A DNA stretch of 64,000 bases from Chitinophagales bacterium (lineage in GTDB: Bacteria > Bacteroidota > Bacteroidia > Chitinophagales > Chitinophagaceae): the NCBI GenBank assembly GCA_017303335.1, contig JAFLBK010000004.1, positions 434,001 through 498,000 of the forward strand. The letters run 5' to 3'. A program made the position numbers and the translations under genes. Positions 25,886 to 34,890 of the stretch are shown piece by piece. The stretch's first letter is position 1, and the number at the start of each line of letters is the position of its first letter. Under the pieces are notes generated by a model, which saw nothing but the letters and a program-made list of their open reading frames with translations, searched no databases and had not been told where the DNA came from.

Positions 25886-27814
25886 ATGAAAACAACCCTG
25901 TACAGGTATACCCTGGCCCTGCTGGTAACGGCGGCAGCCACCACAAGCCGGGCGCAATCGGTCGAAGAGATCCGGCAGCAGTTTCCCGGCAAAACAGCCG
26001 TTTTCTCGAACGTGAACCGGCAGGTGGAGATCTCTTTCGAAAAAGGCGTGCCCTATGCCAGGGCCACCGAAATATCCGAAATGCTTATCCTCGACGACAA
26101 AGCGAACGGGGTGTTCAACAAAGACCGGGTATACCACAGTCATTTCAACGAACTGAAAAAAGTGGAAGCCTATACCACCCTGCCGGATAACAACAACAAG
26201 AAACTCTATGTAAAGGAATTCAAAACCGAGGCCTCCCCCAGCAGCGGTGTGTTCTACGACGACGTGAAGGAAACCTCCTTCGACTACCCGAAGATGTTCA
26301 AAGGAAGCGTGGCCCATGTGGAGACGGAGCACATCAACAAAGACATTCACTTCCTCTCTCCCTTTTATTTCAGCAGTTACCTGCCGGTGATCAACGCCAG
26401 TTTCAGCGTGGTATATCCCGAAGATGTGGAAGTGAAATACATCATCAAAAACGACGAGGCCCGGAAGATCACCGTTACCGAAACAAAAAAAGGACGTAAG
26501 CGCAAACTTGAGTTCACGGCCACCGGCATCAGCAACAACGAATATTTCCCCAGCGCCGTGTCTACCTCCTACTTCGCCAGCCATGTGATCGTATATGTAA
26601 CACAATACAAGAACGGCGACGACGAAGTGGTTCCCGTGTTCGGATCGGTGAACGACCTCTACAAATGGAACGCGGGCTTCCTGAAAGGCATCAACACGCA
26701 GGTGGATCCGCTGGTTAAATCCACGGCCGACAGCATCTGCGCCGGCTTAACATCCAGCCGCCAGAAAGCCGAAGCCATCTATACCTGGGTGCAGAACCAC
26801 ATCAAATACGTGGCCTTCGAAAACGGCCTGGAAGGATTTGTACCGCAACAGGCATCCGAGGTTTGCGCCAAACGCTATGGCGATTGCAAGGCCATGGCCA
26901 GTTTGCTCACCGCCATGCTCAACGCCAGCGGCATCGACGCCTATTTCACCTGGCTGGGCACCCGCACCATCCCCTACACCTACAACGAAGTGCCCCTCCC
27001 CTTAACCGATAACCACATGATCTCCGTGGTACGCATCGACGGCGAGTGGATCTTCCTCGACGCCACCGATCCCAACTGCATCTTTGGTTTACCCACGCGG
27101 GGGATACAGGACAAACAGGCCCTGGTAAGCATCAACGAACACAAATATGAACTGGTGAAGGTACCCGTGGTACCCGCATCGGTGAACATCATTACCGACA
27201 GCGCCTTCCTCACCTATTCGGATAAAGTGCTCAAGGGAAGCTGCTCGGTAACCTACAGCGGCTATTTCGGAAACGATTTCTACAACAACCTGCTCTACAA
27301 CAAAGGCGACGATGAACGGGTGTATGTACGCCGCCGCATGGCCAAGGGCAGCAACAAGTTCATCATGCAGGATTATTCCCTGCAGTATACCGACAGGGCC
27401 CGCAGGCAGGTCAATGTACGCTCGAACTTCGAGATACCCGAATACGTGAAGTCGATCGATGATGAGATCTACCTGAACCTCAATCTCGAAAAACTATTCA
27501 ACACCAACATACTCGACAGCAACAAACGTAAAGTAGCCGTGGAGAACGATTTCCTGCATACCATCCACCAGGTGCACGACCTGAAGATACCCGATGGATA
27601 TAAGCTCGATTACCTGCCTGCCGACTTCAGCATAGCGAACGAACTGGTGGAATTCTCGATCAGATACAAGGAACAGAACGGCCACGTGTCGGCCACCCAG
27701 CATTATGTACTCAAGACCCTCTACATACAACCCGCCGAATTCCCGAAATGGAACGACGTGATCCGCAAGGTATCCGCTGCCTACAAGGAAGAAGTGGTCT
27801 TTAAAAAGAAATGA
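25886..27814 (+). CDS. DUF3857/transglutaminase-like exported protein
   Basis: The product has 642 residues with a signal peptide (1-23). A DUF3857 beta-rich domain (about 40-240) is followed by a transglutaminase-like core (about 270-400) with the full triad: C334 in KRYGDCKAMASLL, H377 in TDNHMISVV and D392 in WIFLDATDP. The C-terminal 230 residues form a beta-rich domain of the DUF3858 kind. The family includes cysteine peptidases and transpeptidase-like enzymes; the substrate is unknown. It starts four bases after the YwqK gene and its TGA overlaps a possible ATG of the next gene, so the three are almost certainly one operon. Confidence 0.85.
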   Translation: MKTTLYRYTLALLVTAAATTSRAQSVEEIRQQFPGKTAVFSNVNRQVEISFEKGVPYARATEISEMLILDDKANGVFNKDRVYHSHFNELKKVEAYTTLPDNNNKKLYVKEFKTEASPSSGVFYDDVKETSFDYPKMFKGSVAHVETEHINKDIHFLSPFYFSSYLPVINASFSVVYPEDVEVKYIIKNDEARKITVTETKKGRKRKLEFTATGISNNEYFPSAVSTSYFASHVIVYVTQYKNGDDEVVPVFGSVNDLYKWNAGFLKGINTQVDPLVKSTADSICAGLTSSRQKAEAIYTWVQNHIKYVAFENGLEGFVPQQASEVCAKRYGDCKAMASLLTAMLNASGIDAYFTWLGTRTIPYTYNEVPLPLTDNHMISVVRIDGEWIFLDATDPNCIFGLPTRGIQDKQALVSINEHKYELVKVPVVPASVNIITDSAFLTYSDKVLKGSCSVTYSGYFGNDFYNNLLYNKGDDERVYVRRRMAKGSNKFIMQDYSLQYTDRARRQVNVRSNFEIPEYVKSIDDEIYLNLNLEKLFNTNILDSNKRKVAVENDFLHTIHQVHDLKIPDGYKLDYLPADFSIANELVEFSIRYKEQNGHVSATQHYVLKTLYIQPAEFPKWNDVIRKVSAAYKEEVVFKKK

Positions 27815-27837
27815 TTAACCCCGTAAAACAATACAAT

Positions 27838-29811
27838 ATGAAAGCGAGAATATGGCTTGGCATCAGCCTGCTCTTTACCCTTCCCGCCGCGGCCCAGATG
27901 AATGGCCTCTACGCCAACTCCTTTGCCGCCTGGAGCGAGAAACCCCCGTTGCACAACATACCGTCGCAGTTCCCCGACGCCAGCGCCGTATACCTGCAGG
28001 ACGACCGCATCTTCCTCTACCGCTTCGAGGACAAGGAAATGTACCAATACAATTACGTGTACAAACTCATCAAGGTGGCCGACGATAAAGGCATCGAGAT
28101 GTTCAATAAGATCTACATACCCGTATACCGCAATTCGGAAGTGAATGACCTGAAGGCCCGGGTGATCACGCCTTCGGGCAAGATCATCAATACGCCTTCT
28201 TCCGCCATCAAGGATGAAACCATCGAAGGCACCCGGTATAAGTTCTTCGCCATGGAAGGACTGGAAAAAAACGCCGAGATCGAATTCTCGTATGTGGTGA
28301 AGAAGAATCCCAGTTTCTTCGGTTCGGAGATATTTCAGACCAAATCCACCCCTTACAGCAAAGTAAACGTGTCGATCGTTGTACCCAAACACCTCAAATT
28401 CGAGGCGATGGGTTTCAACGGGTTCACCGTACTCAAAGACAGCGTCATCGGCGACCAGCGTATCATCGCCGGCTATTCCGAGAACATCAAAGCGCTCGAC
28501 GAGGAAAAATACGCCCTGCGTGATCCCAACCTGCAGCGCATCGATTTCAAACTGAGCTATAACCTGAGCGGAGATAAGAGCAACGTAAAGATGTATACCT
28601 GGAATGAAGTGGCCCGCAACGCCTATAACAACCTCACCAATTACTCCGATAAGGAGAAGAAAGCGATGAACAAATTCCTCAAGGGCGCAGATATACCCGA
28701 AGACGCACAGGAGGAAAAAGTGATCACGATGCTGGAAGACTACATGAAGACCAAGATCAACATCGATGAGAAATTGGTGAGCGAAGACGCCAGCAACATC
28801 GAGGCGATCATCAAAACAGGCAACAGCAGCGATTACGGGGCTTCCCGTTTCTTCATCGCCATGCTCGAAAACCGGGGCATCAATTACCAGATCGTGTTCC
28901 CCTCCGTACGCGATGAACTGCCCCTGGTTGAGAACCTCGAGAACTGGAACCGGGTGGATGAAATGCTCGTGTACTTCCCTTCCACCCGCAAATACCTGCA
29001 GCCCTCCGGCGTTATTACCCGCTATCCCTACGTGGAGCCTTACTGGGCGGGCACCCGCGGCCTGTACCTGAAAGTGACCAGCATCGGCGATATGAAAACG
29101 GCCGTTGCCAAATTCGACACCATCCCGATGGTGCCGTTCGATCAGCATGCCCACAACCTCGATATCACCGCGAAGATGGATGAGAGCGGCGACTCCCTCA
29201 TCATCGAAAGCAAACAGATACTCAAAGGATACGGCTCCATGTATTACCGGCCCATCTGGGCCTTCCTCACGGGCGACAAACAGGAAGAAGCCGTAAAAGA
29301 CATCATCTCATCCGTGGCCAAGAGCCCCAACATCAATAATATCCGCGTAGAGAACAAATCGATGACCGACATCACCGACAACAAGCCCCTCGTCATCAGC
29401 GGCGTCATTCATACCGCCGAGCCGCTGGAAAAAGCCGGGCGTAAAATACTTTTCAAGATCGGGGAACTGATCGGGCCGCAGGAACAGATGTACCAGGAAA
29501 AGCCGCGGCAACTGCCGGTTGAACTCCAATACCCGCACGTGCTCGACCGGGTGATCCGCTTTACCGTGCCCGAAGGCTATTCCATCAAAAACCCCAACGA
29601 CCTCAACATGAATATCGAGATCAAGGAGGGGAACGATGTGGTGCTCGGGTTCAAAAGCAGCTATACACTCAACGGCAATGCGCTTACCGTGAACGTGAAT
29701 GAAACCTACAAGTTGCTGAAATACCCCATGAGCCAGTTCGAAACCTTCAAGCGGGTGATCAACGCCGCGGCCGATTTTAATAAGATCGTGCTGGTGCTGG
29801 AAAAGAAATAA
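27838..29811 (+). CDS. DUF3857 paralogue with degenerate transglutaminase core
   Basis: The product is 657 residues from the ATG at 27838, which places MKARIWLGISLLFTLPAAAQ as a signal peptide; an ATG at 27811 overlapping the previous stop is possible. It aligns by eye with the preceding gene (DUF3857, transglutaminase-like core, DUF3858-like end), but the catalytic positions differ: the Cys loop reads SDYGASRFF (Ala335), the His strand reads NWNRVDEMLVYF, and the Asp strand reads KYLQPSG. The whole protein contains no cysteine. It is therefore a pseudoenzyme, perhaps a partner or substrate-binding subunit of the active paralogue. A bidirectional terminator follows. Confidence 0.85.
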   Translation: MKARIWLGISLLFTLPAAAQMNGLYANSFAAWSEKPPLHNIPSQFPDASAVYLQDDRIFLYRFEDKEMYQYNYVYKLIKVADDKGIEMFNKIYIPVYRNSEVNDLKARVITPSGKIINTPSSAIKDETIEGTRYKFFAMEGLEKNAEIEFSYVVKKNPSFFGSEIFQTKSTPYSKVNVSIVVPKHLKFEAMGFNGFTVLKDSVIGDQRIIAGYSENIKALDEEKYALRDPNLQRIDFKLSYNLSGDKSNVKMYTWNEVARNAYNNLTNYSDKEKKAMNKFLKGADIPEDAQEEKVITMLEDYMKTKINIDEKLVSEDASNIEAIIKTGNSSDYGASRFFIAMLENRGINYQIVFPSVRDELPLVENLENWNRVDEMLVYFPSTRKYLQPSGVITRYPYVEPYWAGTRGLYLKVTSIGDMKTAVAKFDTIPMVPFDQHAHNLDITAKMDESGDSLIIESKQILKGYGSMYYRPIWAFLTGDKQEEAVKDIISSVAKSPNINNIRVENKSMTDITDNKPLVISGVIHTAEPLEKAGRKILFKIGELIGPQEQMYQEKPRQLPVELQYPHVLDRVIRFTVPEGYSIKNPNDLNMNIEIKEGNDVVLGFKSSYTLNGNALTVNVNETYKLLKYPMSQFETFKRVINAAADFNKIVLVLEKK

Positions 29812-29828
29812 TACGTTACAACCAACAT

Positions 29829-29859
29829 AAAAGCCGGACCCAGGGATCCGGCTTTTTTA
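29829..29859. terminator. Bidirectional Rho-independent terminator
   Basis: AAAAGCCGGA pairs with TCCGGCTTTT around CCCAGGGA, with T runs on both strands. It lies between the convergent DUF3857 and permease genes. Confidence 0.88.
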
Positions 29860-29874
29860 TTTCGGTAAACCCGG

Positions 29875-31626
29875 TCAGGCGACCGGTATGGCCAGTTTGC
29901 TTTTTTTATACCCATACAGGAAGTAGATCACCAGCCCCAGGCCCAGCCAGCCCATGAACCAGGCCCAGTTCATCGCTGTCATGCCGGTTAACAGGTACAT
30001 GCAGGTGATCAATCCCATCAGCGGAATCAGTGAATATTTTTTTACAAAGGCCAGTACCGACAGTATGATGGCGCAGATCCAGAATACGATCAGGGATATA
30101 TTGGGCGTGGCCAGTTGCATGAAACTCACGTTGCCGGCCTTCAGGTCTTCGTTGGCGCTGAAATCAAAATCGAAAAGGCCCGCGAAATAATTTTTGGAAA
30201 GCGCCTGCGCCATTACCATGGCGCCGATCACGATGGCCGGGAATATGAATTGTCCGTTGATATAGGGCAAGTGGAAACGGCCCGGCACTTTTTCTTTCTG
30301 CGGAATCAGCAACACCCCGCCGCAGACCAGTACAAAGGCAAAGAGCGTGGCGATACTGGTGAAATCGAGCACAAAGGTTTTGTCGGTGAACAAGATGGGT
30401 AATCCAACAACAAGACCCGTGATAATGGTGGCGAAAGAAGGCGTTTTATATGTCGGGTGTATCTTCTGGAATACAGGCGGTAACAGCCCGTCACGGCTCA
30501 TGCTCATCCAGATCCGGGGTTGCCCCATCTGGAACACCAGCAGCACACTGGTCATCGCCACCACGGCACAAACGGCCACCAGGAACTGCATCCAGCCGAT
30601 ATTGAGATTACCCGGCTCGAAGATGAAAGCCAGCGGGTCTCCCACGCCGTCGAATTTTTTATAGTGTACCGCACCGGTAAGCACCAGGGTAAGCAGGATA
30701 TAGATGACCGTGCAGATGACAAGCGACAATACCATGCCCCTGGGAAGATCACGCTGCGGGTTCTTGCTCTCTTCGGCCAGTACGCTCACGGCGTCGAAAC
30801 CGATATACGCGAAGAACACGCCCGCCACGGCCGCCATCACACCGCTGAACCCGTTCGGCATGAAGGATTTTACGCCTTCATCGTTCGCCGGCATCCAGTT
30901 GAATGTAAGTCCGTTTGCGAATACCAGGTAGCCGCCTACGAAAATGATCAGGCCCACCACACCCAGTTTCAGCAATACCATCACGTTACTGAAATTCCGG
31001 CTCTCCTTGATACCCCGGTACACCAGGTAGGTGATCAGCAGGTTGATCACAAGGGCCGGCAGGTCGAAGATGATCCGCAGGCTTCCGATCATGGGCGCAT
31101 TGTTCCAGGCGGCGATGTCATCGGCATTCGTTCCGCCCCCTGCAATGGTATTCTTCGCCTCCATGTAACTGGTGGAAAGATATTCGGGAATGTGTACGTT
31201 CAGTTTACTGAGGAAAGAAGTGAAGTAATCGCTCCAGCTGTACGCCACATAAATATTACCGATCGAATATTCCATGATCAGCGCCCAGCCAATGATCCAG
31301 GCGAACAACTCTCCAAAACTCGCATACGCGTAGGTATACGCACTGCCGGCTACAGGAATACGACTGGCAAACTCCGAATAACAGAAAGCCGTGAACGCAC
31401 AGGCGATAGCGGTAATGATGAAGAGGATCACCACACCCGGCCCCCCATTGAACACAGCGCCGCCGAGGCTGCTGAAACTGCCGGCGCCCAGGATGGCCGC
31501 GATGCCGAAGAAGGTAAGGTCACGCACCGATAAGACCCGCTTGAGTCCGCCGCCGCCATGCGCATCATCGCTTCCTTCGGCTATAATATTCTCCACTTTT
31601 TTTGTCCGGAACAGGGAATTAGACAT
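29875..31626 (-). CDS. APC family amino-acid permease
   Basis: The product is 583 residues from the ATG at 31626 (MSNSLFRTKKVENIIAE); the frame extends to 31737 only through word-repeat sequence, so the longer start is rejected. It has about 12-14 membrane helices. The APC signatures are FFGIAAILGAGSFSSLGGAVFNG in helix 1 and GVFFAYIGFDAVSVLAEESKNPQRDLPRGM around helices 6-7. This pattern matches the cationic amino-acid transporter (CAT) group; the substrate is inferred. The gene lies upstream of the convergent terminator at 29829 and shows no operon partner. Confidence 0.88.
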   Translation of the reverse strand: MSNSLFRTKKVENIIAEGSDDAHGGGGLKRVLSVRDLTFFGIAAILGAGSFSSLGGAVFNGGPGVVILFIITAIACAFTAFCYSEFASRIPVAGSAYTYAYASFGELFAWIIGWALIMEYSIGNIYVAYSWSDYFTSFLSKLNVHIPEYLSTSYMEAKNTIAGGGTNADDIAAWNNAPMIGSLRIIFDLPALVINLLITYLVYRGIKESRNFSNVMVLLKLGVVGLIIFVGGYLVFANGLTFNWMPANDEGVKSFMPNGFSGVMAAVAGVFFAYIGFDAVSVLAEESKNPQRDLPRGMVLSLVICTVIYILLTLVLTGAVHYKKFDGVGDPLAFIFEPGNLNIGWMQFLVAVCAVVAMTSVLLVFQMGQPRIWMSMSRDGLLPPVFQKIHPTYKTPSFATIITGLVVGLPILFTDKTFVLDFTSIATLFAFVLVCGGVLLIPQKEKVPGRFHLPYINGQFIFPAIVIGAMVMAQALSKNYFAGLFDFDFSANEDLKAGNVSFMQLATPNISLIVFWICAIILSVLAFVKKYSLIPLMGLITCMYLLTGMTAMNWAWFMGWLGLGLVIYFLYGYKKSKLAIPVA

Positions 31627-31669
31627 GTTGTTTTGGTTTTGAAGAAAGGAAATTAAGGAAATAAATTCA

Positions 31670-31788
31670 GATGTGTTGATTTGATGATGTGCTGATATGC
31701 TGATTTGAAGATTTGGTGATGTGATGATTTCATACATTCCGGAATCAGCACATTGACTAATTAATCAGCACATTAACGCATCAGCACA
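31670..31788. repeat. Word-like inverted repeats (TGATGTGCTGAT / ATCAGCACATCA)
   Basis: The left part reads GATGTGTTGATTTGATGATG, then TGCTGATATGCTGATTTGAAG; the right part contains AATCAGCACATTGAC, AATCAGCACATTAAC and CATCAGCACATCAAC. Left and right arms are inverted copies of the same 12-base word. It fills the gap between the permease start and the polyprenyl synthase stop and reaches the latter. Confidence 0.8.
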
Positions 31789-32754
31789 TCAACTTTCCCG
31801 GGCCATTAAGTAATCGGCCAGCTCCTGCAGTGGCTTTTTGCGGGAAGAGATCACAGCGGTATCCTCGAGGTGCTTCAGGGCGGTATGCAGGTATTTCTGC
31901 TGCAGTTCTTTGGCCCAGGCATCAGCCTGGCAGTCGCGGAATATCCGCAGCACCCGTTCCACCTTATCGGCCGGATCGGTCTGCATGAGTTCTTTCAGTT
32001 CCTTCAGGCCGGCCGGGGAAGCCGTTTCGAAGGCATGGATCATGAGGAAGGTCTTTTTATTGGCCAGGATATCGCCGCCCACTTTCTTTCCGAATTTATC
32101 CGGGTTGCCGAAGGCGTCGAGGTAATCATCCTGAACCTGGAACGCAATGCCCAGGTTCTTGCCGAATTCGTAGAGGTGTTTCTGGTTGGCCTCGCCGGCG
32201 CCGCCGAGTATGGCTCCTAACTGCAGACTGGCCGCCACCAGCACCGATGTTTTCAGCGTGATCATTTCGAGGTATTCGTCGAAGCTGACCATCTCCCGCT
32301 GTTCGAAGTCCATGTCGAGCTGCTGGCCTTCGCAAACCTGGCTCGCGGTGATGTTGAAGAGATGCAATACTTTTTGCAGACTGGCGGGCTGTATCTTATT
32401 CAGGTTCTCGTAGGCTTTTACAAACATCACATCCCCGGCAAGTATGGCCGTTGATTCACCATACTTCGTATGCACGGTGGCCATGCCCCGGCGAACCGGC
32501 GCCTTATCCATGATGTCATCGTGTATCAGGCTGAAATTATGAAAGAGCTCGATCGCCGAGGCGGCGTGATAGGCATCCACCCCGATCTCGTCGAACAACT
32601 GGTTGCCCATGAGCACACAAACCGGGCGTATGCGCTTGCCACCGATGCCCAGGATATACTGGGCAGGATCATAGAGGGTTGCCGGCTGATCGGGAAACTG
32701 CCGGCTGTTGAACTTCTCTTCAAACAATTTCAATAACTCGATGAACGAATGCAT
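31789..32754 (-). CDS. Polyprenyl (isoprenoid diphosphate) synthase
   Basis: The product is 321 residues from the ATG at 32754 (MHSFIELLKLFEEKF); the open frame upstream overlaps the RNase R gene and is not coding. The trans-prenyltransferase motifs are GGKRIRPVCVL (39-49), the first Asp-rich motif H78-DDIMD83 with its following RRG, and the second Asp-rich motif DDYLD at 209-213. It condenses isopentenyl diphosphate with allylic diphosphates; a short- to medium-chain product (farnesyl or geranylgeranyl diphosphate) is likely, but chain length cannot be fixed from sequence. It follows rnr on the same strand with a gap of about 50 bases. Confidence 0.88.
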   Translation of the reverse strand: MHSFIELLKLFEEKFNSRQFPDQPATLYDPAQYILGIGGKRIRPVCVLMGNQLFDEIGVDAYHAASAIELFHNFSLIHDDIMDKAPVRRGMATVHTKYGESTAILAGDVMFVKAYENLNKIQPASLQKVLHLFNITASQVCEGQQLDMDFEQREMVSFDEYLEMITLKTSVLVAASLQLGAILGGAGEANQKHLYEFGKNLGIAFQVQDDYLDAFGNPDKFGKKVGGDILANKKTFLMIHAFETASPAGLKELKELMQTDPADKVERVLRIFRDCQADAWAKELQQKYLHTALKHLEDTAVISSRKKPLQELADYLMARES

Positions 32755-32806
32755 ATAACAGTTCAAAAGTTGAAAGTCAAAAACTAAAAATAAAAAGAAG
32801 GTTTTT

Positions 32807-34810
32807 TTACCGCTTTTTCTTTTTAACCGGCGCCGGTTTGGCTTTTGCCTTATGGGCTTTGCCTGCTTCCGGCACCCATTCATAATCCAGCTGGCGTTTG
32901 CTTAAATTGGCTGCCACCACCTTGATGCGTACCCGGTCGCCCATGCGGAATTTCTGTTTGGTATTGCGGCCCACGAGCGCATAATCGGCTTCATCCAGGC
33001 GGAAGTCGTCGTAAGCGGCCAGGTCGCGGACGGTAACCATGCCTTCGCATTTATACTCCACCGTTTCTACGAAGAAGCCAAAAGATGCCACGCCGCTGAT
33101 AATGCCATCGAACTCCTTACCCAGGTAATTCTGCATGAACTCCACCTGCTTATACTTATTGGATGCCCGCTCGGCTTCCATGGCCTTGCGTTCACGCTCG
33201 CTGCAATGCCGGCACTTGTCTTCCATCTTCTTGTCGGGCACCAGGTGTTTATCGAGGCACTGCTGCACGATGCGGTGCACCAGCACATCCGGGTAACGGC
33301 GTATCGGCGAGGTAAAATGACAATAATGATCGAATCCCAATCCATAATGCCCGATGTTCTGCGGCGTATACATGGCCTTGGCCATGGTTCGGATGCCCAG
33401 TTGCTCCAGCACGTGCTGTTCGGGCTTACCCTGTACTTCCTTCAGCATTTTGTTGAAGGAGGCAGCCACCGCGTTTTCGTCGTGCATATCGAAAATGTAC
33501 CCAAACTTACGGGCGAAAGCCACGAAGGGTTTCAGTTTTTCATCGTCGGGCGTATCGTGGATACGGTAAGGGAACGGGATCGGTTCTTTGTTGATCTTGA
33601 TCTTCGAAACATAGGCGGCCACGGTGCGGTTGGCCAGCAGCATGAACTCTTCGATGAGCTGATGCGCTTCCTTGCTTTCCTTGATCACGATGCCGATGGG
33701 CTTGGCGTTCTCATCCAGCTGGAAACGTACTTCCTGTGAAGAGAAATTGATGGCCCCGTGGCGGAAGCGTTCCTTGCGGAAGCGTTGCGCCAGTTCGTTC
33801 AGCAGCAGGATCGCCTTGAAATGCAGCCCATCCTTCTTCTCAATGATATCCTGCACTTCCTCATAGGTAAAGCGGTGGTTGCTGTGGATGACGGTGCGCC
33901 CGATCCAGCTGTGTTTGATCTCGCCTTTGTTCGTGATCTGGAAGATCGCGGAGAAAGTATACTTGTCTTCGTGCGGACGAAGCGAACACAATTCATTCGA
34001 TATTTTTTCGGGCAGCATCGGATTCACCCGGTCGGGCAGGTATACGCTGGTGGCCCGTTCATAGGCTACTTTATCCAACTGGCTGCCGTGTGTTACGAAA
34101 TGGCTTACATCGGCAATATGCACCCCGATCTCGTAATTACCATTGTCGAGGTTGCGGATCGATATGGCGTCGTCGAAATCCTTCGCATCCACCGGGTCGA
34201 TGGTGAAGGTGAGGATATCGCGGCAGTCTTTTCGCTTGCGCAGTTCTTCCCGGGTGATATCGGGCTTCAGCCGTGCCACCTCCTGCATCACTTCCTTGCT
34301 GAACTCCAGCGCAAAGCCCGCTTCGATGAGGATCTCTTTCATCGCCGCGTCGTTATCATCGGCGGCGGTCAGCACGGATACCACTTCGCCCACGGGTTTC
34401 TTATCATTCTTATCCCAGCTCAGCAGTTTCACCACCACGCGGTCGTTATCCTGTGCGCCGTTGAGTTTGTCATCGGCAATGTAAAAATCCGGGATCGGCT
34501 TTTCAGAAGCGGGTATAAAGAAGGAGAAACTCTTGCTGCGCTGGATATTGCCGATGAACTCGGTTTGCTTGCGTTCCACCACATCGGTGATCCTGCCTTC
34601 GGTACGCCGGTCTTTGGAGATGCCTTTGTTCACTTCCACCCGCACCAGGTCGCCATGCAGGGCCCGGTTGAAATCGTGGGGCCTTACGAGGATGTCTTTA
34701 TCAAGTCCCTCCACGATCACATAGCCCATCCCGCTCCGGGATATATCGAGCCTGCCTTTAAGCACTTCTAGCTGGGAGGATTTCTTTTTTTCCTTTTTCT
34801 TCTTACTCAT
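32807..34810 (-). CDS. rnr: Ribonuclease R
   Basis: The product has 667 residues and degrades structured RNA 3' to 5'. Cold-shock-like OB domains occupy about 15-170 (SGMGYVIVEGLDKDILV). The RNB catalytic domain has its metal-binding aspartates in TIDPVDAKDFDDAIS (about 203-217) and HYCHFTSPIRRYPDVLVHR near 510. The S1 domain is at about 570-645 (FDGIISGVASFGFFVETVE). Both ends are very Lys-rich (MSKKKKEKKK and APVKKKKR), which fits RNA binding. It is shorter than Escherichia coli RNase R, lacking its N-terminal helix-turn-helix region, as is usual in Bacteroidota. Confidence 0.93.
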   Translation of the reverse strand: MSKKKKEKKKSSQLEVLKGRLDISRSGMGYVIVEGLDKDILVRPHDFNRALHGDLVRVEVNKGISKDRRTEGRITDVVERKQTEFIGNIQRSKSFSFFIPASEKPIPDFYIADDKLNGAQDNDRVVVKLLSWDKNDKKPVGEVVSVLTAADDNDAAMKEILIEAGFALEFSKEVMQEVARLKPDITREELRKRKDCRDILTFTIDPVDAKDFDDAISIRNLDNGNYEIGVHIADVSHFVTHGSQLDKVAYERATSVYLPDRVNPMLPEKISNELCSLRPHEDKYTFSAIFQITNKGEIKHSWIGRTVIHSNHRFTYEEVQDIIEKKDGLHFKAILLLNELAQRFRKERFRHGAINFSSQEVRFQLDENAKPIGIVIKESKEAHQLIEEFMLLANRTVAAYVSKIKINKEPIPFPYRIHDTPDDEKLKPFVAFARKFGYIFDMHDENAVAASFNKMLKEVQGKPEQHVLEQLGIRTMAKAMYTPQNIGHYGLGFDHYCHFTSPIRRYPDVLVHRIVQQCLDKHLVPDKKMEDKCRHCSERERKAMEAERASNKYKQVEFMQNYLGKEFDGIISGVASFGFFVETVEYKCEGMVTVRDLAAYDDFRLDEADYALVGRNTKQKFRMGDRVRIKVVAANLSKRQLDYEWVPEAGKAHKAKAKPAPVKKKKR

Positions 34811-34890
34811 ACATTTTCAAGCGCCCCCTGACTAATTTATACGTTGTGAGGATCTTTGACGGGGCGCCGTGTCAGGTTGGTTTATCGATC

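Noticed and set aside
27781..29154. 457-residue minus-strand open frame opposite the second DUF3857 gene
   Set aside because: Arises from codon bias of the plus-strand gene; no domain pattern and no start region.
30520..34771. Two 337-residue plus-strand open frames (30520-31533 and 33758-34771)
   Set aside because: Both are antisense to conserved genes (permease, RNase R) and show low-complexity His/Asp-rich shadow composition.
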